Under the pieces are notes generated by a model. The model searched no databases, was not told the origin of the DNA, and saw only the letters and a program-made list of their open reading frames with translations. A stretch of DNA of 56,379 nucleotides, taken from NCBI GenBank assembly GCA_027488335.1, contig JAIYBU010000189.1:1-56379 (forward strand), given 5' to 3'. Positions 23,976 through 32,529 of this stretch are shown here, piece by piece. Within the stretch, counting starts at the first letter, position 1. Each line of letters starts with the position of its first letter. A program made the translations under genes and the position numbers. Origin of the DNA: Cytophagaceae bacterium. Lineage in GTDB: Bacteria > Bacteroidota > Bacteroidia > Cytophagales > Spirosomataceae.

Positions 23976-26753
23976 ATGAAGAAACTCATTACGTGTTTTT
24001 TATTATGTATTTCTCAACTGATTTATGCCCAGAATGTCAAGTCTTTGAGCCAAATAACTGTTAACCAACTCTACACGGGTACACTACAAAGTGTTCTAAC
24101 CCAAATTAGTAAAGAAAATAGTTTAAAGTTTTCAATCTTAGACCCTGAAATTGGCTCAATCGAAATTATCGAACGTCCTGCTAATCAATCGCTCGAAGAA
24201 TTCCTAAATCTTCTCGCAAAAAAGAAAAAACTAAAATGGTATGTTGGCGAAGATGGCATTCTTTATTTCAAGAATGCCAGTAAAAACGAAACCCTAAACA
24301 TTGAGCAATCTACTAAAAATGGTTTACATGAATTTCCGTCTCGAATATCGGGTATTGTAAAAGATTTTCAGACAGGCGAAGCTCTACCTTTTGCTTCGGT
24401 TTCAGTAAAAGGAGGCAAAGGCACCACAACTAATGTTGATGGTTATTTTACACTACAAAATATACCAAAAGGAACTAAATTACTGTTGGTTAATTATTTA
24501 GGATACAAAATTAGAGAAGTAAGTGCTTCACAAATTAGCTCTCCCAATAATGTGGTACTGGAAATTGAGCCACTCAGCAAGCAATTAGATGAAGTGGTAG
24601 TTTCGACAGCGAAGGAAGAATTGATGAAAGTTTCTTCCGACGACCAAATAAGTACAATCAAACTTTCGCCAGCCAAATTGGCTACTTTACCTAATATTGG
24701 CGAGCGTGATATTTTCAGGGGTTTTCAACTCATGCCTGGTATTAGTGGAAGCAACGAAGCATCGTCTGGGCTTTATGTACGAGGTGGAACTCCTGACCAA
24801 AACTTGGTACTTTACGACGGTTTTACAATCTACCACGTTGACCACCTCTATGGTTTTTTTAGTGCTTTTAACTCAAACGCCATCAAGGATGTGCAACTGT
24901 ATAAAGGAGGGTTCGATGCACGTTATGGCGGTAGGCTTTCGAGCGTGGTACAACTCACAGGAAAAGAAGGAAACGCCAAAAATATCAATGTTGGTGGTGA
25001 TGTAAGTTTGTTAAGTATGAACGTCTTTGCGGAAGTGCCATTGGGCGATAAATTTTCAAGTTTGATTGCTTTTCGACGCTCATATACAGGCGGTATTTAC
25101 TCAAAGATTTTCAATAAATTTAATACTTCTACGCAATCGAATGCACAAAATCAACTACAACAAGGGCCAGGTACACGTGGTGGCCCAGGCCCAGGTGGAT
25201 TATTAGGTGGAAATAATCGTTTTGCAGATATTCAGACTATTCCGAAGTCGTATTTTTATGACCTAAATGCCAAATTTACGTATAAGCCCACCACAAAAGA
25301 TATAATCTCGCTGAGTATCTTTAACGGAACTGACGATTTAGATAATTCGACTATTATTTCTACGCCCGCCGCCTTGGCAAGTCGTGGAATTACGTTTGAT
25401 AATACCACTAACGACAAAACCAATTATGGCAATTTGGGTTCAAGCCTCAAGTGGTCGCACCGATATAGTGATAAACTTTATAGCAATACGCTTATTAGTT
25501 ATTCGCAATATTATTCTACTCGAAACCGACTTTCAACTATCAATATTACTCGAAATAACGGCACTCCTATTGAAATAAAATCGGGTTTTATACAGGATAA
25601 TAATTTGGAAGACTACTCAATACGAAGCGATTTTGAGTATAAAATGAATGCCAGCAATGATGTAAATTTTGGGTTGCAACTTACTCACAACAAAATCAAG
25701 TACGATTATACACAAAACGATACTGTGAAAGTATTGAATAGAAATAATGCGGGCAATTTAGCCGCATTCTATGTGCAAGATAATATTAAGATTGGCTTTT
25801 TGAAAATTACGCCTGGTGTTAGAGTAAATCAATTTTCGGTAACTAACAAAGTATATGTTGAGCCTCGATTAAATCTTAAATTAGCCCTCTTAGAAGGCTT
25901 CAATTTTGTTGCGGCAGCAGGTATTTATCATCAATTTGCTCAAAGAGTAGAACAAGAAGATATTTTGAATGGAAGTAGTAATTTTTGGCTTTTGCCCAAT
26001 GGCGATAATATACCGATTAGTTCATCAAAACACTTCATTGCTGGACTAAACTATGAAACTAAAAATTATTATTTTAGTGTAGAAGGGTACTATAAAAGCC
26101 TGAGCGATATTACTCAATATTCGCTACGTGTACAGGCTCGCCCTACCCGTGGTCGTGAAGGCGGTGGCCCTCCAACCCCTGGCGGAACTACAAGTACGGT
26201 TTTAGAGAATTTCTTCATTGGAAGTGGCTCAGCCAAAGGTGTTGAACTAATGGCTCAAAAAAAAGCAGGAGCATATAATGGTTGGGTAAGCTATACTTTA
26301 GCACAAGTGCTAAATAATTTTGATGCTTTTTCAACAAAAGATTTCCCTGCCTCGCAAGATGTTCGCAACGAATTTAAGATGGTACATACTTATCGTTGGA
26401 AAAAATTTGACTTTTCTGCCACTTGGATTTACGCTACAGGTCGCCCCTATACAGCCCCCGAAGGTGGTTATACCATTTCATTGCCCGATGGTTCAACTCG
26501 CTCGTATAACATAGTGGGAGCAAAAAATGGTAAACGCCTACCCGACTACCATCGCTTTGATATTGCAGCAGTGTATAATTTCAAATTATTTAAAAATCTA
26601 CCTTCTACTTTATCATTATCTACATTCAATGTATATAATAGAAAAAACGTTTGGTATAAACAATTTAGCATTGTTGATAACCAACTGGTAGAAGTTGATG
26701 TAACAAATTTAGGTATTACGCCCAACCTGACGCTTTCGGTGCGACTACGCTAA
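23976..26753 (+). CDS. TonB-dependent outer-membrane receptor with STN and carboxypeptidase-like N-terminal domains
   Basis: 925 aa. After the signal peptide (ending QLIYAQ) comes an STN-like domain (about 30-100), then a CarboxypepD_reg-like domain (ISGIVKDFQTGEALPFASV, about 123-205), the plug (RDIFRGFQLMPGISGSNEAS and YVRGGTPDQNLVLYDG) and a 22-strand-type barrel. An STN domain can signal to an anti-sigma factor. The following gene encodes a DUF4249-like lipoprotein, so the two form an uptake pair. The ligand is not predictable. Confidence 0.93.
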   Translation: MKKLITCFLLCISQLIYAQNVKSLSQITVNQLYTGTLQSVLTQISKENSLKFSILDPEIGSIEIIERPANQSLEEFLNLLAKKKKLKWYVGEDGILYFKNASKNETLNIEQSTKNGLHEFPSRISGIVKDFQTGEALPFASVSVKGGKGTTTNVDGYFTLQNIPKGTKLLLVNYLGYKIREVSASQISSPNNVVLEIEPLSKQLDEVVVSTAKEELMKVSSDDQISTIKLSPAKLATLPNIGERDIFRGFQLMPGISGSNEASSGLYVRGGTPDQNLVLYDGFTIYHVDHLYGFFSAFNSNAIKDVQLYKGGFDARYGGRLSSVVQLTGKEGNAKNINVGGDVSLLSMNVFAEVPLGDKFSSLIAFRRSYTGGIYSKIFNKFNTSTQSNAQNQLQQGPGTRGGPGPGGLLGGNNRFADIQTIPKSYFYDLNAKFTYKPTTKDIISLSIFNGTDDLDNSTIISTPAALASRGITFDNTTNDKTNYGNLGSSLKWSHRYSDKLYSNTLISYSQYYSTRNRLSTINITRNNGTPIEIKSGFIQDNNLEDYSIRSDFEYKMNASNDVNFGLQLTHNKIKYDYTQNDTVKVLNRNNAGNLAAFYVQDNIKIGFLKITPGVRVNQFSVTNKVYVEPRLNLKLALLEGFNFVAAAGIYHQFAQRVEQEDILNGSSNFWLLPNGDNIPISSSKHFIAGLNYETKNYYFSVEGYYKSLSDITQYSLRVQARPTRGREGGGPPTPGGTTSTVLENFFIGSGSAKGVELMAQKKAGAYNGWVSYTLAQVLNNFDAFSTKDFPASQDVRNEFKMVHTYRWKKFDFSATWIYATGRPYTAPEGGYTISLPDGSTRSYNIVGAKNGKRLPDYHRFDIAAVYNFKLFKNLPSTLSLSTFNVYNRKNVWYKQFSIVDNQLVEVDVTNLGITPNLTLSVRLR

Positions 26754-26790
26754 ACTCAACAATAATACTATGTTAAATTATTTTACTGAA

Positions 26791-27609
26791 ATGAAAAAAT
26801 CTTATATAATACTTACTATCAGCTTTTTAGCAACAATAATGAGTTGCAAAAAAGTAGAGTTTGATGTAACAAATCTTAATAAACCAACAGTAGATGGAAT
26901 AGTGTTTGCCAACCAAAATCCTAAAATTCATCTTACGCTTCCGATAGGTTATGGCGATGATGCCACAAGCCAGACGACGATTGATAATGCCCAAGTTTCG
27001 ATGGAAATTGCAGGTATAAAATATATTCTTACCTCAACGGGAAACGGCGATTATATCAACGACAAAGTAAAACTAAAAGCGGGGCAAGAGCTAAATTTAA
27101 CTATTTTGTATGCAGGATATACCGTTACAGCATCAACGATTGTACCTACCAAACCCAAAAACTTTCAAACATCTGCTTCACAAATACAAGTTATAACACA
27201 ACAAGGCGGTTTTGGCATGGGTGGTGGTTTCAATCAGACACCTGCAACTACTATCTCGTGGGACAATGATACTCAGGAATACTATGCTTTACTCACATCA
27301 AACACCGAAGCTACCCCTGAGCCAATCGCTGGTGGTGGTGGGCGTGGTGGCGAAATGAATGTTCCACTGGCGAAAAGATTATCTCAACCCACACAAACCA
27401 ATTCTCAAAACCTTAATCAGCGACAATTTAGTTTTTATGGTAAACATGATTTGATTTTATTTAAGGTCAATGCTGAATATACCAACCTTTACAACAACCG
27501 AGGACAAAGTTCACTAAATCTTACCAATCCACCTACCAATATCACCAATGGTTTTGGCATTTTTACGGCCATGAATGCCGATACATTAAAGATTCAGGTT
27601 GTGAAGTAA
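26791..27609 (+). CDS. DUF4249-like lipoprotein, partner of the TonB receptor
   Basis: 272 aa from the ATG at 26791. A lipobox (TIMSC) is followed by KKVEFDV and an extended beta-rich domain with KPTVDGIVFANQNPKIHLTL, as in DUF4249 proteins encoded beside TonB receptors. It lies 37 bp after the receptor stop and is probably co-transcribed. A surface-lipoprotein role in capture of the receptor ligand is an inference. Confidence 0.75.
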   Translation: MKKSYIILTISFLATIMSCKKVEFDVTNLNKPTVDGIVFANQNPKIHLTLPIGYGDDATSQTTIDNAQVSMEIAGIKYILTSTGNGDYINDKVKLKAGQELNLTILYAGYTVTASTIVPTKPKNFQTSASQIQVITQQGGFGMGGGFNQTPATTISWDNDTQEYYALLTSNTEATPEPIAGGGGRGGEMNVPLAKRLSQPTQTNSQNLNQRQFSFYGKHDLILFKVNAEYTNLYNNRGQSSLNLTNPPTNITNGFGIFTAMNADTLKIQVVK

Positions 27610-27620
27610 TAGTATCATTA

Positions 27621-27665
27621 AAACTCCAAGAGCCACGTTTATAATAAACGTGGCTCTTGGAGTTT
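27621..27665. terminator. Long bidirectional hairpin terminator
   Basis: 20-bp perfect inverted repeat (27621-27640 with 27646-27665), loop ATAAT, ending TTTT on the plus strand and AAA/TTT on the other. It separates the convergent DUF4249 and Nudix genes. Confidence 0.85.
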
Positions 27666-27675
27666 TATACTTTTA

Positions 27676-28296
27676 TCATTTCAGAACCTCAATTAACTCC
27701 GCAATCATCAAGGCGGTTGCACCCCAAACCACTTGTTCTTGAATCACGAAGCACGGCGTTTCGAGCTTTACACCTCGAGTTTCTACTGTTCGGACTTGCA
27801 CAATTGATGGGTCAAGGATTTCAGAAATGGACACCTCAAAAATTCCTGCAACTTCACGTTCATCGGGGTAAAAATCGGGCCGAGAAGGCATATAACCCAC
27901 AACTGGTTGGCAAAACATATTTGATGGAGGAATGAATAATTCGGTGAGATTTTTTATAACCTTTACATCGGTTGCCTTTATTCCTATTTCTTCTTGAGCT
28001 TCACGCAATGCAGTTGCCTGAATATCTTTATCTTTCAACTCTACTCTTCCGCCAGGAAAAGCCATTTGTCCACCATGCACGCCATCGTATTGAGGGCGTA
28101 GAATTAATGGCAAATAAATATCTTCACCTTTCGGATAAAACATCATCAAAACCGCACTTCGCCGAGTGCTTGCATTCGGTTCAATCTTTACTTTCAGCCG
28201 ATAAGGTGACATTTTTTGCATGATAATTTCATGCCCTGGTAAAGCTTGCTCAGAAAGCCGTTTGTTGAGAATATTTATAAAGTCAGCAAAATTCAC
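27676..28296 (-). CDS. Nudix hydrolase, CoA pyrophosphatase-like
   Basis: 206 aa. The Nudix box is GGRVELKDKDIQATALREAQ followed by EEIGI, complete for metal binding. The preceding RRSAVLMMFYP and following LTELFIPPSNMFCQPVVGY fit the NudL/YeaB group that hydrolyses coenzyme A and related diphosphates. It stands next to a FAD-dependent dehydrogenase on the same strand, 65 bp away. Confidence 0.88.
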   Translation of the reverse strand: MNFADFINILNKRLSEQALPGHEIIMQKMSPYRLKVKIEPNASTRRSAVLMMFYPKGEDIYLPLILRPQYDGVHGGQMAFPGGRVELKDKDIQATALREAQEEIGIKATDVKVIKNLTELFIPPSNMFCQPVVGYMPSRPDFYPDEREVAGIFEVSISEILDPSIVQVRTVETRGVKLETPCFVIQEQVVWGATALMIAELIEVLK

Positions 28297-28360
28297 GATG
28301 TTAGGTATTGGTCAAATGAAATTGAATATTATTCATGGCAAGATAAAAAAGTTTTTTATC

Positions 28361-29968
28361 TTAACCATATATTCTGACAAGTTGTTCAGCACAACGCTCG
28401 CCATCCATTGCTGCCGAAACAATGCCACCTGCAAAACCAGCACCTTCTCCACACGGAAATAATCTTTTTATCTGTAAATGTTCGAGCGATTCTTTATCTC
28501 GTGGAATACGTACTGGTGAAGATGTTCGGCTTTCAATACCAATCAATTGAGCTTCATTCGTAACGTATCCTTTCATTTTTTTCCCAAACTCTCGTACCCC
28601 ATCTTGCAGCGGTCGAGCAATAATATCGGGTAACACTTCGGCCATGTCCATCGAAACCAAACCTGGTTGATAAGAAGTTGGTAAAAGTTCATGTGAGATT
28701 CTACCTGAAAGAAAATCATTTAAACGTTGTGCAGGGCATACTTGTAATTTTGGTTTTTGAAAATTATCACCCACTACCGACTGTTGACTGCCGACTGCTA
28801 ATTTCCATGCTTTTTGCTCTACATCTTTTTGTAATTGCAAACCTGCCAATGGCCCAAGATGCTTGTATTTTTGCCAGTCAATTTCATTAATGGCAACTAC
28901 AACGCCCGAATTGGCATATTTAGAGTCCCGACGAGATGGCGACATTCCATTGACCACCAATTCTCCTTCGGCTGTAGCAGCAGGTACTATAAATCCACCT
29001 GGACACATGCAGAAACTAAAAACACCTCGCTGAATATTTTTATAGTACGTTTGAGCTACCAAACTATACGATGCCGCAGGAAGTAAACCTCGCTCTGGAC
29101 GGTGATATTGGTGCGTATCTATCAGACTTTGTTGATGCTCAATTCTGACGCCCATTGCAAAAGGTTTAGCTTCAATCAATATGTCTTTTTGGTGCAATAA
29201 TTCAAAAATATCCCGTGCCGAATGACCCGTAGCCAAAATTACTCCAAGACCAATTATTTCTTTGCCGTCGGCGGTTATTACGCCTTTCATTTCGCCATTA
29301 GCTAATACAAAATCCACAACTTTTGTATCAAAATGTACTTCTCCACCTGCTTTCAGAATACTTTCTCGCAAATCGGCTACTACACTCGGTAATTTGTTTG
29401 TTCCAATGTGCGGATGTGCATCAAACAAAATTTCGCTCGTTGAGCCGTGAGCCACTAAAATCTCCAAAATTCGACGAACATCTCCTCGTTTTTTTGAACG
29501 AGTGTATAGTTTTCCGTCCGAGTACGTTCCTGCACCACCTTCACCAAAACAATAATTAGATTCGGGGTTTACGACGTGTTCTTTGTTGATAGCCGCTAAA
29601 TCTCGCCTTCTGGCACGGACATCTTTTCCTCTTTCGAGTAAAATTGGCTTGATGCCCAACTCAATCAAACGCAAAGCAGCAAACATTCCAGCAGGCCCCG
29701 CCCCTACTATTATTGCTTGTGGTTGATGAGCTACCTCTTGGTATTCTTTCCTAAATTCCATTTCGGGGGGTGGAACTTTTCCCGAATAAATTTCTATATC
29801 AAGATTAATTTTTACTTGTCCTTTTCGGGCATCAATCGATTGGCGAACTTTCCGAAGAGAGAATTCATCACTGTTTGTGTTTAGATATTTTTTCTGAATA
29901 TGCTGACGCAGAACAGCATCATCGAGAGCAATTTCTGGCTCTAAGGTAAGACTCAAGGTTTGTTGCAT
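28361..29968 (-). CDS. FAD-dependent dehydrogenase (COG2509-like)
   Basis: 535 aa. An N-terminal domain of about 85 aa is followed by the FAD-binding motif AIIVGAGPAGMFAALRL, CFGEGGAGTYSDGKLYTR, GVILATGHSARDIFELL and a C-terminal CGEGAGFAGGIVSAAMDG. The order and length match the COG2509 group of uncharacterised FAD dehydrogenases. The substrate is not known. Confidence 0.88.
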   Translation of the reverse strand: MQQTLSLTLEPEIALDDAVLRQHIQKKYLNTNSDEFSLRKVRQSIDARKGQVKINLDIEIYSGKVPPPEMEFRKEYQEVAHQPQAIIVGAGPAGMFAALRLIELGIKPILLERGKDVRARRRDLAAINKEHVVNPESNYCFGEGGAGTYSDGKLYTRSKKRGDVRRILEILVAHGSTSEILFDAHPHIGTNKLPSVVADLRESILKAGGEVHFDTKVVDFVLANGEMKGVITADGKEIIGLGVILATGHSARDIFELLHQKDILIEAKPFAMGVRIEHQQSLIDTHQYHRPERGLLPAASYSLVAQTYYKNIQRGVFSFCMCPGGFIVPAATAEGELVVNGMSPSRRDSKYANSGVVVAINEIDWQKYKHLGPLAGLQLQKDVEQKAWKLAVGSQQSVVGDNFQKPKLQVCPAQRLNDFLSGRISHELLPTSYQPGLVSMDMAEVLPDIIARPLQDGVREFGKKMKGYVTNEAQLIGIESRTSSPVRIPRDKESLEHLQIKRLFPCGEGAGFAGGIVSAAMDGERCAEQLVRIYG

Positions 29969-30173
29969 TGCTTGAAAGGTTTTTATCCTCTAATTTTAAT
30001 GCAAAGTTAAGCAATTAGCCCCAATTTCCTTCAATCAGATTCATCGAATTAGATGTAGTCAAAAACTTTGAAGTGAAATTTATTGTTTATCATACTAAAA
30101 AGATAGACTATTATTTCAATTTTGAGGCTATCTTTGCAGGAATCAAATAATTGTGACCCGAAAAATAGTACGA

Positions 30174-31388
30174 ATGTCCACTTATTTTAAAAATATCAGT
30201 CGAGGAATACAAACAACCGTCAAAGGTATGAGCTTGACGCTTAAACACTTTTGGCAGGCTCGAAGAAGCCGACAACCTTTTGCAATGGAAGATTCGAGTT
30301 ATTTCGATTTGCAAACGGGTATCGTTACGCTTCAATATCCTCACCAAACTTTGCCTGTTCCGGACAACGGACGTTATCAACTCGACTGCGAGATTGATGA
30401 TTGCATTGTATGCGATAAATGTGCGAAAATATGCCCCGTTGATTGTATTGATATCGAACCGATTAAATCTTCGGAAATTATTAGTTATACTTCTGACGGC
30501 TCCCCTATAAGGCTTTATGCAGCAAAGTTCGATATTGATATGGCAAAGTGCTGTTTCTGCGGACTCTGCACAACCGTTTGTCCGACGGAATGCTTAACTA
30601 TGACCAACGAATATGACTTTAGTGTTGTCGATATTACGCAGTTAAATTTTGAGTTTTCAAACCTTTCGGCCGAACAAGCCGATAAAAAACGCAAATTATA
30701 CGAGCAGTATTTGGAAGAGAAAGAAGCATTAAAGAAAACTCCTACCGCTGTAACTTCAAGCGAAACCGTTAATGAAACACCAAAACCGAAGACTTCGTTT
30801 AAACCTGCTTTCAAACCTACCGCAAAACCAGTTGTGAAGGATTTGGAAGAAGCAAATTTTGGAAATAAAGAAATAAGTTCTGAATCAGAAACTCCTATTT
30901 CGGAAGTTACGAAGCCAAAACCTGTTTTCAAGCCAAGTTTCAAACCTGCGGCTAAAACGGTTGAAAAAACTGATGCACAGGTAACTAAAACAGAAGAAGT
31001 AGCGGCAGAAACAACAAAACCGAAACCTGTTTTCAAGCCAAGTTTCAAACCTGCAGCTAAAACGGTTGAAAAAACTGATATACAGGAAACTGAAGCAGAA
31101 CAAACAACGGCAGAAACGCCTAAACCGAAACCTGTTTTCAAACCAAGTTTCAAACCTGCAGCTAAAACGGTTGAAAAAACTGATGCACAGGTAACTAAAA
31201 CAGAAGAAGTAGCGGCAGAAACGCCTAAACCGAAACCTATCTTCAAGCCAAGTTTCAAACCTGCAGCTAAAACGGTGGAATCAACTGATATACAGGAAAC
31301 TAAAGCAGAACAAACAACGGCAGAAACGCCTAAACCGAAACCTGTTTTTAGACCAACAATGAAAATTACACCTAAAAATACGGACTAA
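30174..31388 (+). CDS. nuoI: NADH-quinone oxidoreductase subunit I with a Lys/Pro-rich repeat tail
   Basis: 404 aa from the ATG at 30174 (a GTG at 30153 is possible). The first 165 aa are NuoI, with two [4Fe-4S] motifs: CIVCDKCAKICPVDC and CCFCGLCTTVCPTEC. The rest is an extension: a linker, then four 35-aa repeats (30912-31331) based on KPKPVFKPSFKPAAKTVE, alternating in an A-B-A-B pattern, plus a partial fifth. NuoI normally ends soon after the cluster domain, so the tail more than doubles it. nuoJ follows at once. Confidence 0.93.
   Translation: MSTYFKNISRGIQTTVKGMSLTLKHFWQARRSRQPFAMEDSSYFDLQTGIVTLQYPHQTLPVPDNGRYQLDCEIDDCIVCDKCAKICPVDCIDIEPIKSSEIISYTSDGSPIRLYAAKFDIDMAKCCFCGLCTTVCPTECLTMTNEYDFSVVDITQLNFEFSNLSAEQADKKRKLYEQYLEEKEALKKTPTAVTSSETVNETPKPKTSFKPAFKPTAKPVVKDLEEANFGNKEISSESETPISEVTKPKPVFKPSFKPAAKTVEKTDAQVTKTEEVAAETTKPKPVFKPSFKPAAKTVEKTDIQETEAEQTTAETPKPKPVFKPSFKPAAKTVEKTDAQVTKTEEVAAETPKPKPIFKPSFKPAAKTVESTDIQETKAEQTTAETPKPKPVFRPTMKITPKNTD
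30912..31370 (+). repeat. 105-bp tandem repeats encoding the NuoI tail
   Basis: Four full units of 105 bp begin at 30912, 31017, 31122 and 31227, with a partial unit from 31332. Units 1 and 3 carry DAQVTKTEEVAAET and units 2 and 4 carry DIQETEAEQTTAET-like ends. This gives a 210-bp higher-order period and implies duplication of a two-unit block. Confidence 0.9.
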
Positions 31389-31389
31389 A

Positions 31390-31944
31390 TTGTTAGACGA
31401 ATTATTAAAAAATCTTGACTATTGGCTTATTAAGCAAATTACTTTTTGGGCCTTTGCAGCTATTACGGTTAGCGGGGCATTGTATTTGCTTTTCACCAAA
31501 AATGTACTCTATGCAGCATTTAGCTTGCTTCTTACACTATTAGGAGTTGCAGGGCTGTTTGTTTTTGCGGGGGCTGATTTTCTGGCAGTTAGTCAGATTA
31601 TGATTTATGTAGGTGGAATTTTAATATTAATGATTTTTGGTATAATGCTCACTAATAATAAGAATTTCCAACGAACCAACTTACAACCGAATAAAATAGA
31701 AGTTGGACATCACAATTATTTTTGGGCGATTTTGGTTACCGTTCTTGTATTTTTGGGTTTTCTAAAAATTATTTTTGAAGCTAATTTTCACATCATCGGC
31801 AAACAAATCCATAACAACAGTAGCGTTAGGCAAATTGGAATAAACTTAATGACCGATTATATTTTTGCCTTTGAAGTCATTGGGATATTCCTGTTAGCGG
31901 CTCTAATTGGGGCGGTATATATAGCCAAAAAAGAAAAAAATTAA
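31390..31944 (+). CDS. nuoJ: NADH-quinone oxidoreductase subunit J
   Basis: 184 aa, five membrane helices (first ITFWAFAAITVSGALYLLF, later VSQIMIYVGGILILMIFGIML). The family-typical VGGILIL stretch is present. It must start at the TTG at 31390 because no in-frame ATG precedes residue 70; the start is one base after the nuoI stop, so expression is coupled. Part of the membrane arm of complex I. Confidence 0.92.
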   Translation: MLDELLKNLDYWLIKQITFWAFAAITVSGALYLLFTKNVLYAAFSLLLTLLGVAGLFVFAGADFLAVSQIMIYVGGILILMIFGIMLTNNKNFQRTNLQPNKIEVGHHNYFWAILVTVLVFLGFLKIIFEANFHIIGKQIHNNSSVRQIGINLMTDYIFAFEVIGIFLLAALIGAVYIAKKEKN

Positions 31945-31948
31945 TTTG

Positions 31949-32254
31949 ATGATAGCCATTCAAAATTATCTCGTCATAAGTGTCTTACTATTTTCGATTG
32001 GCTTGGCAGTTGCGGTCACCAAACGAAACGCCATTTTGATTCTAATGGGCATCGAATTAATGCTCAATGCTGTTAATTGGAATCTCGTAGCATTTAGCCA
32101 ATACGACCCAAATCGACTGCAAGGACAAATGTTTGCCCTGTTTATAATGGTTGTAGCTGCCGCAGAAGTAACAGTGGCACTGGCAATTATCTTGAAAATA
32201 TATGACTATTTCAAGAACCTTGATTTAGATAAAATAAATTCATTAAAAAAATAA
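31949..32254 (+). CDS. nuoK: NADH-quinone oxidoreductase subunit K
   Basis: 101 aa from the ATG at 31949, 4 bases after nuoJ. Three membrane helices and the family motif GIELMLNAVNWNLVAF, with the conserved Glu residues in helices 2 and 3 (IELMLN and AAEVTVAL). Last gene of the nuoIJK cluster; the remaining complex I genes are not in this window. Confidence 0.95.
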   Translation: MIAIQNYLVISVLLFSIGLAVAVTKRNAILILMGIELMLNAVNWNLVAFSQYDPNRLQGQMFALFIMVVAAAEVTVALAIILKIYDYFKNLDLDKINSLKK

Positions 32255-32262
32255 TAAAAGGC

Positions 32263-32293
32263 TTGACAAAGGCATTTTTTAGTCGTACTTTTG
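32263..32293 (+). promoter_or_regulatory. Promoter of tRNA-Arg
   Basis: TTG at 32263-32265 (in TTGACA), 20-nt spacer, TACTTTTG at 32286-32293. An excellent match to the Bacteroidota housekeeping consensus, about 30 nt before the tRNA. Confidence 0.8.
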
Positions 32294-32324
32294 CAGTCCC
32301 AAATAGGGGATAAGTATAATAACT

Positions 32325-32398
32325 GGCTGCGTAGCTCAACTGAATAGAGCGTCTCACTACGGATGAGAAGGTTTGGGGTTTGAATCCCTACGCGGTCA
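32325..32398 (+). tRNA. tRNA-Arg (ACG)
   Basis: 74 nt with a full cloverleaf: acceptor GGCTGCG with CGCGGTC, D-arm GCTC/GAGC, anticodon stem TCTCA/TGAGA with loop CTACGGA (anticodon ACG), and T-arm TGGGG-TTTGAAT-CCCTA. Discriminator A; CCA is not encoded. Confidence 0.95.
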
Positions 32399-32399
32399 C

Positions 32400-32435
32400 A
32401 AAGGAGAAGAGCAAATGCTTTTCTCCTTTTTTTAT
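32400..32435 (+). terminator. Terminator of tRNA-Arg
   Basis: 13-bp stem with one G-T pair (32400-32412 with 32417-32429), loop AAAT, then a run of Ts. Confidence 0.85.
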
Positions 32436-32469
32436 TGCTCCCAATCCGAGGAATTGAAGAAAATATATT

Positions 32470-32509
32470 ACAAAAAAGTCGTTGAGCGAAAACTCAACGA
32501 CTTTTTTGT
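32470..32509. terminator. Terminator of carB (bidirectional)
   Basis: 17-bp perfect inverted repeat (32470-32486 with 32493-32509), loop CGAAAA. A/T runs on both sides allow use by carB on the minus strand. Confidence 0.85.
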
Positions 32510-32529
32510 AATTATATAAAGACTAATTC

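Noticed and set aside
30111..30380. 89-aa minus-strand ORF overlapping the start of nuoI
   Set aside because: Opposite strand of a conserved gene; no independent support.
30515..31258. 247-aa ORF on the minus strand opposite nuoI
   Set aside because: It mirrors the Lys/Pro repeats of the NuoI tail and exists only because the repeats lack stops in that frame.
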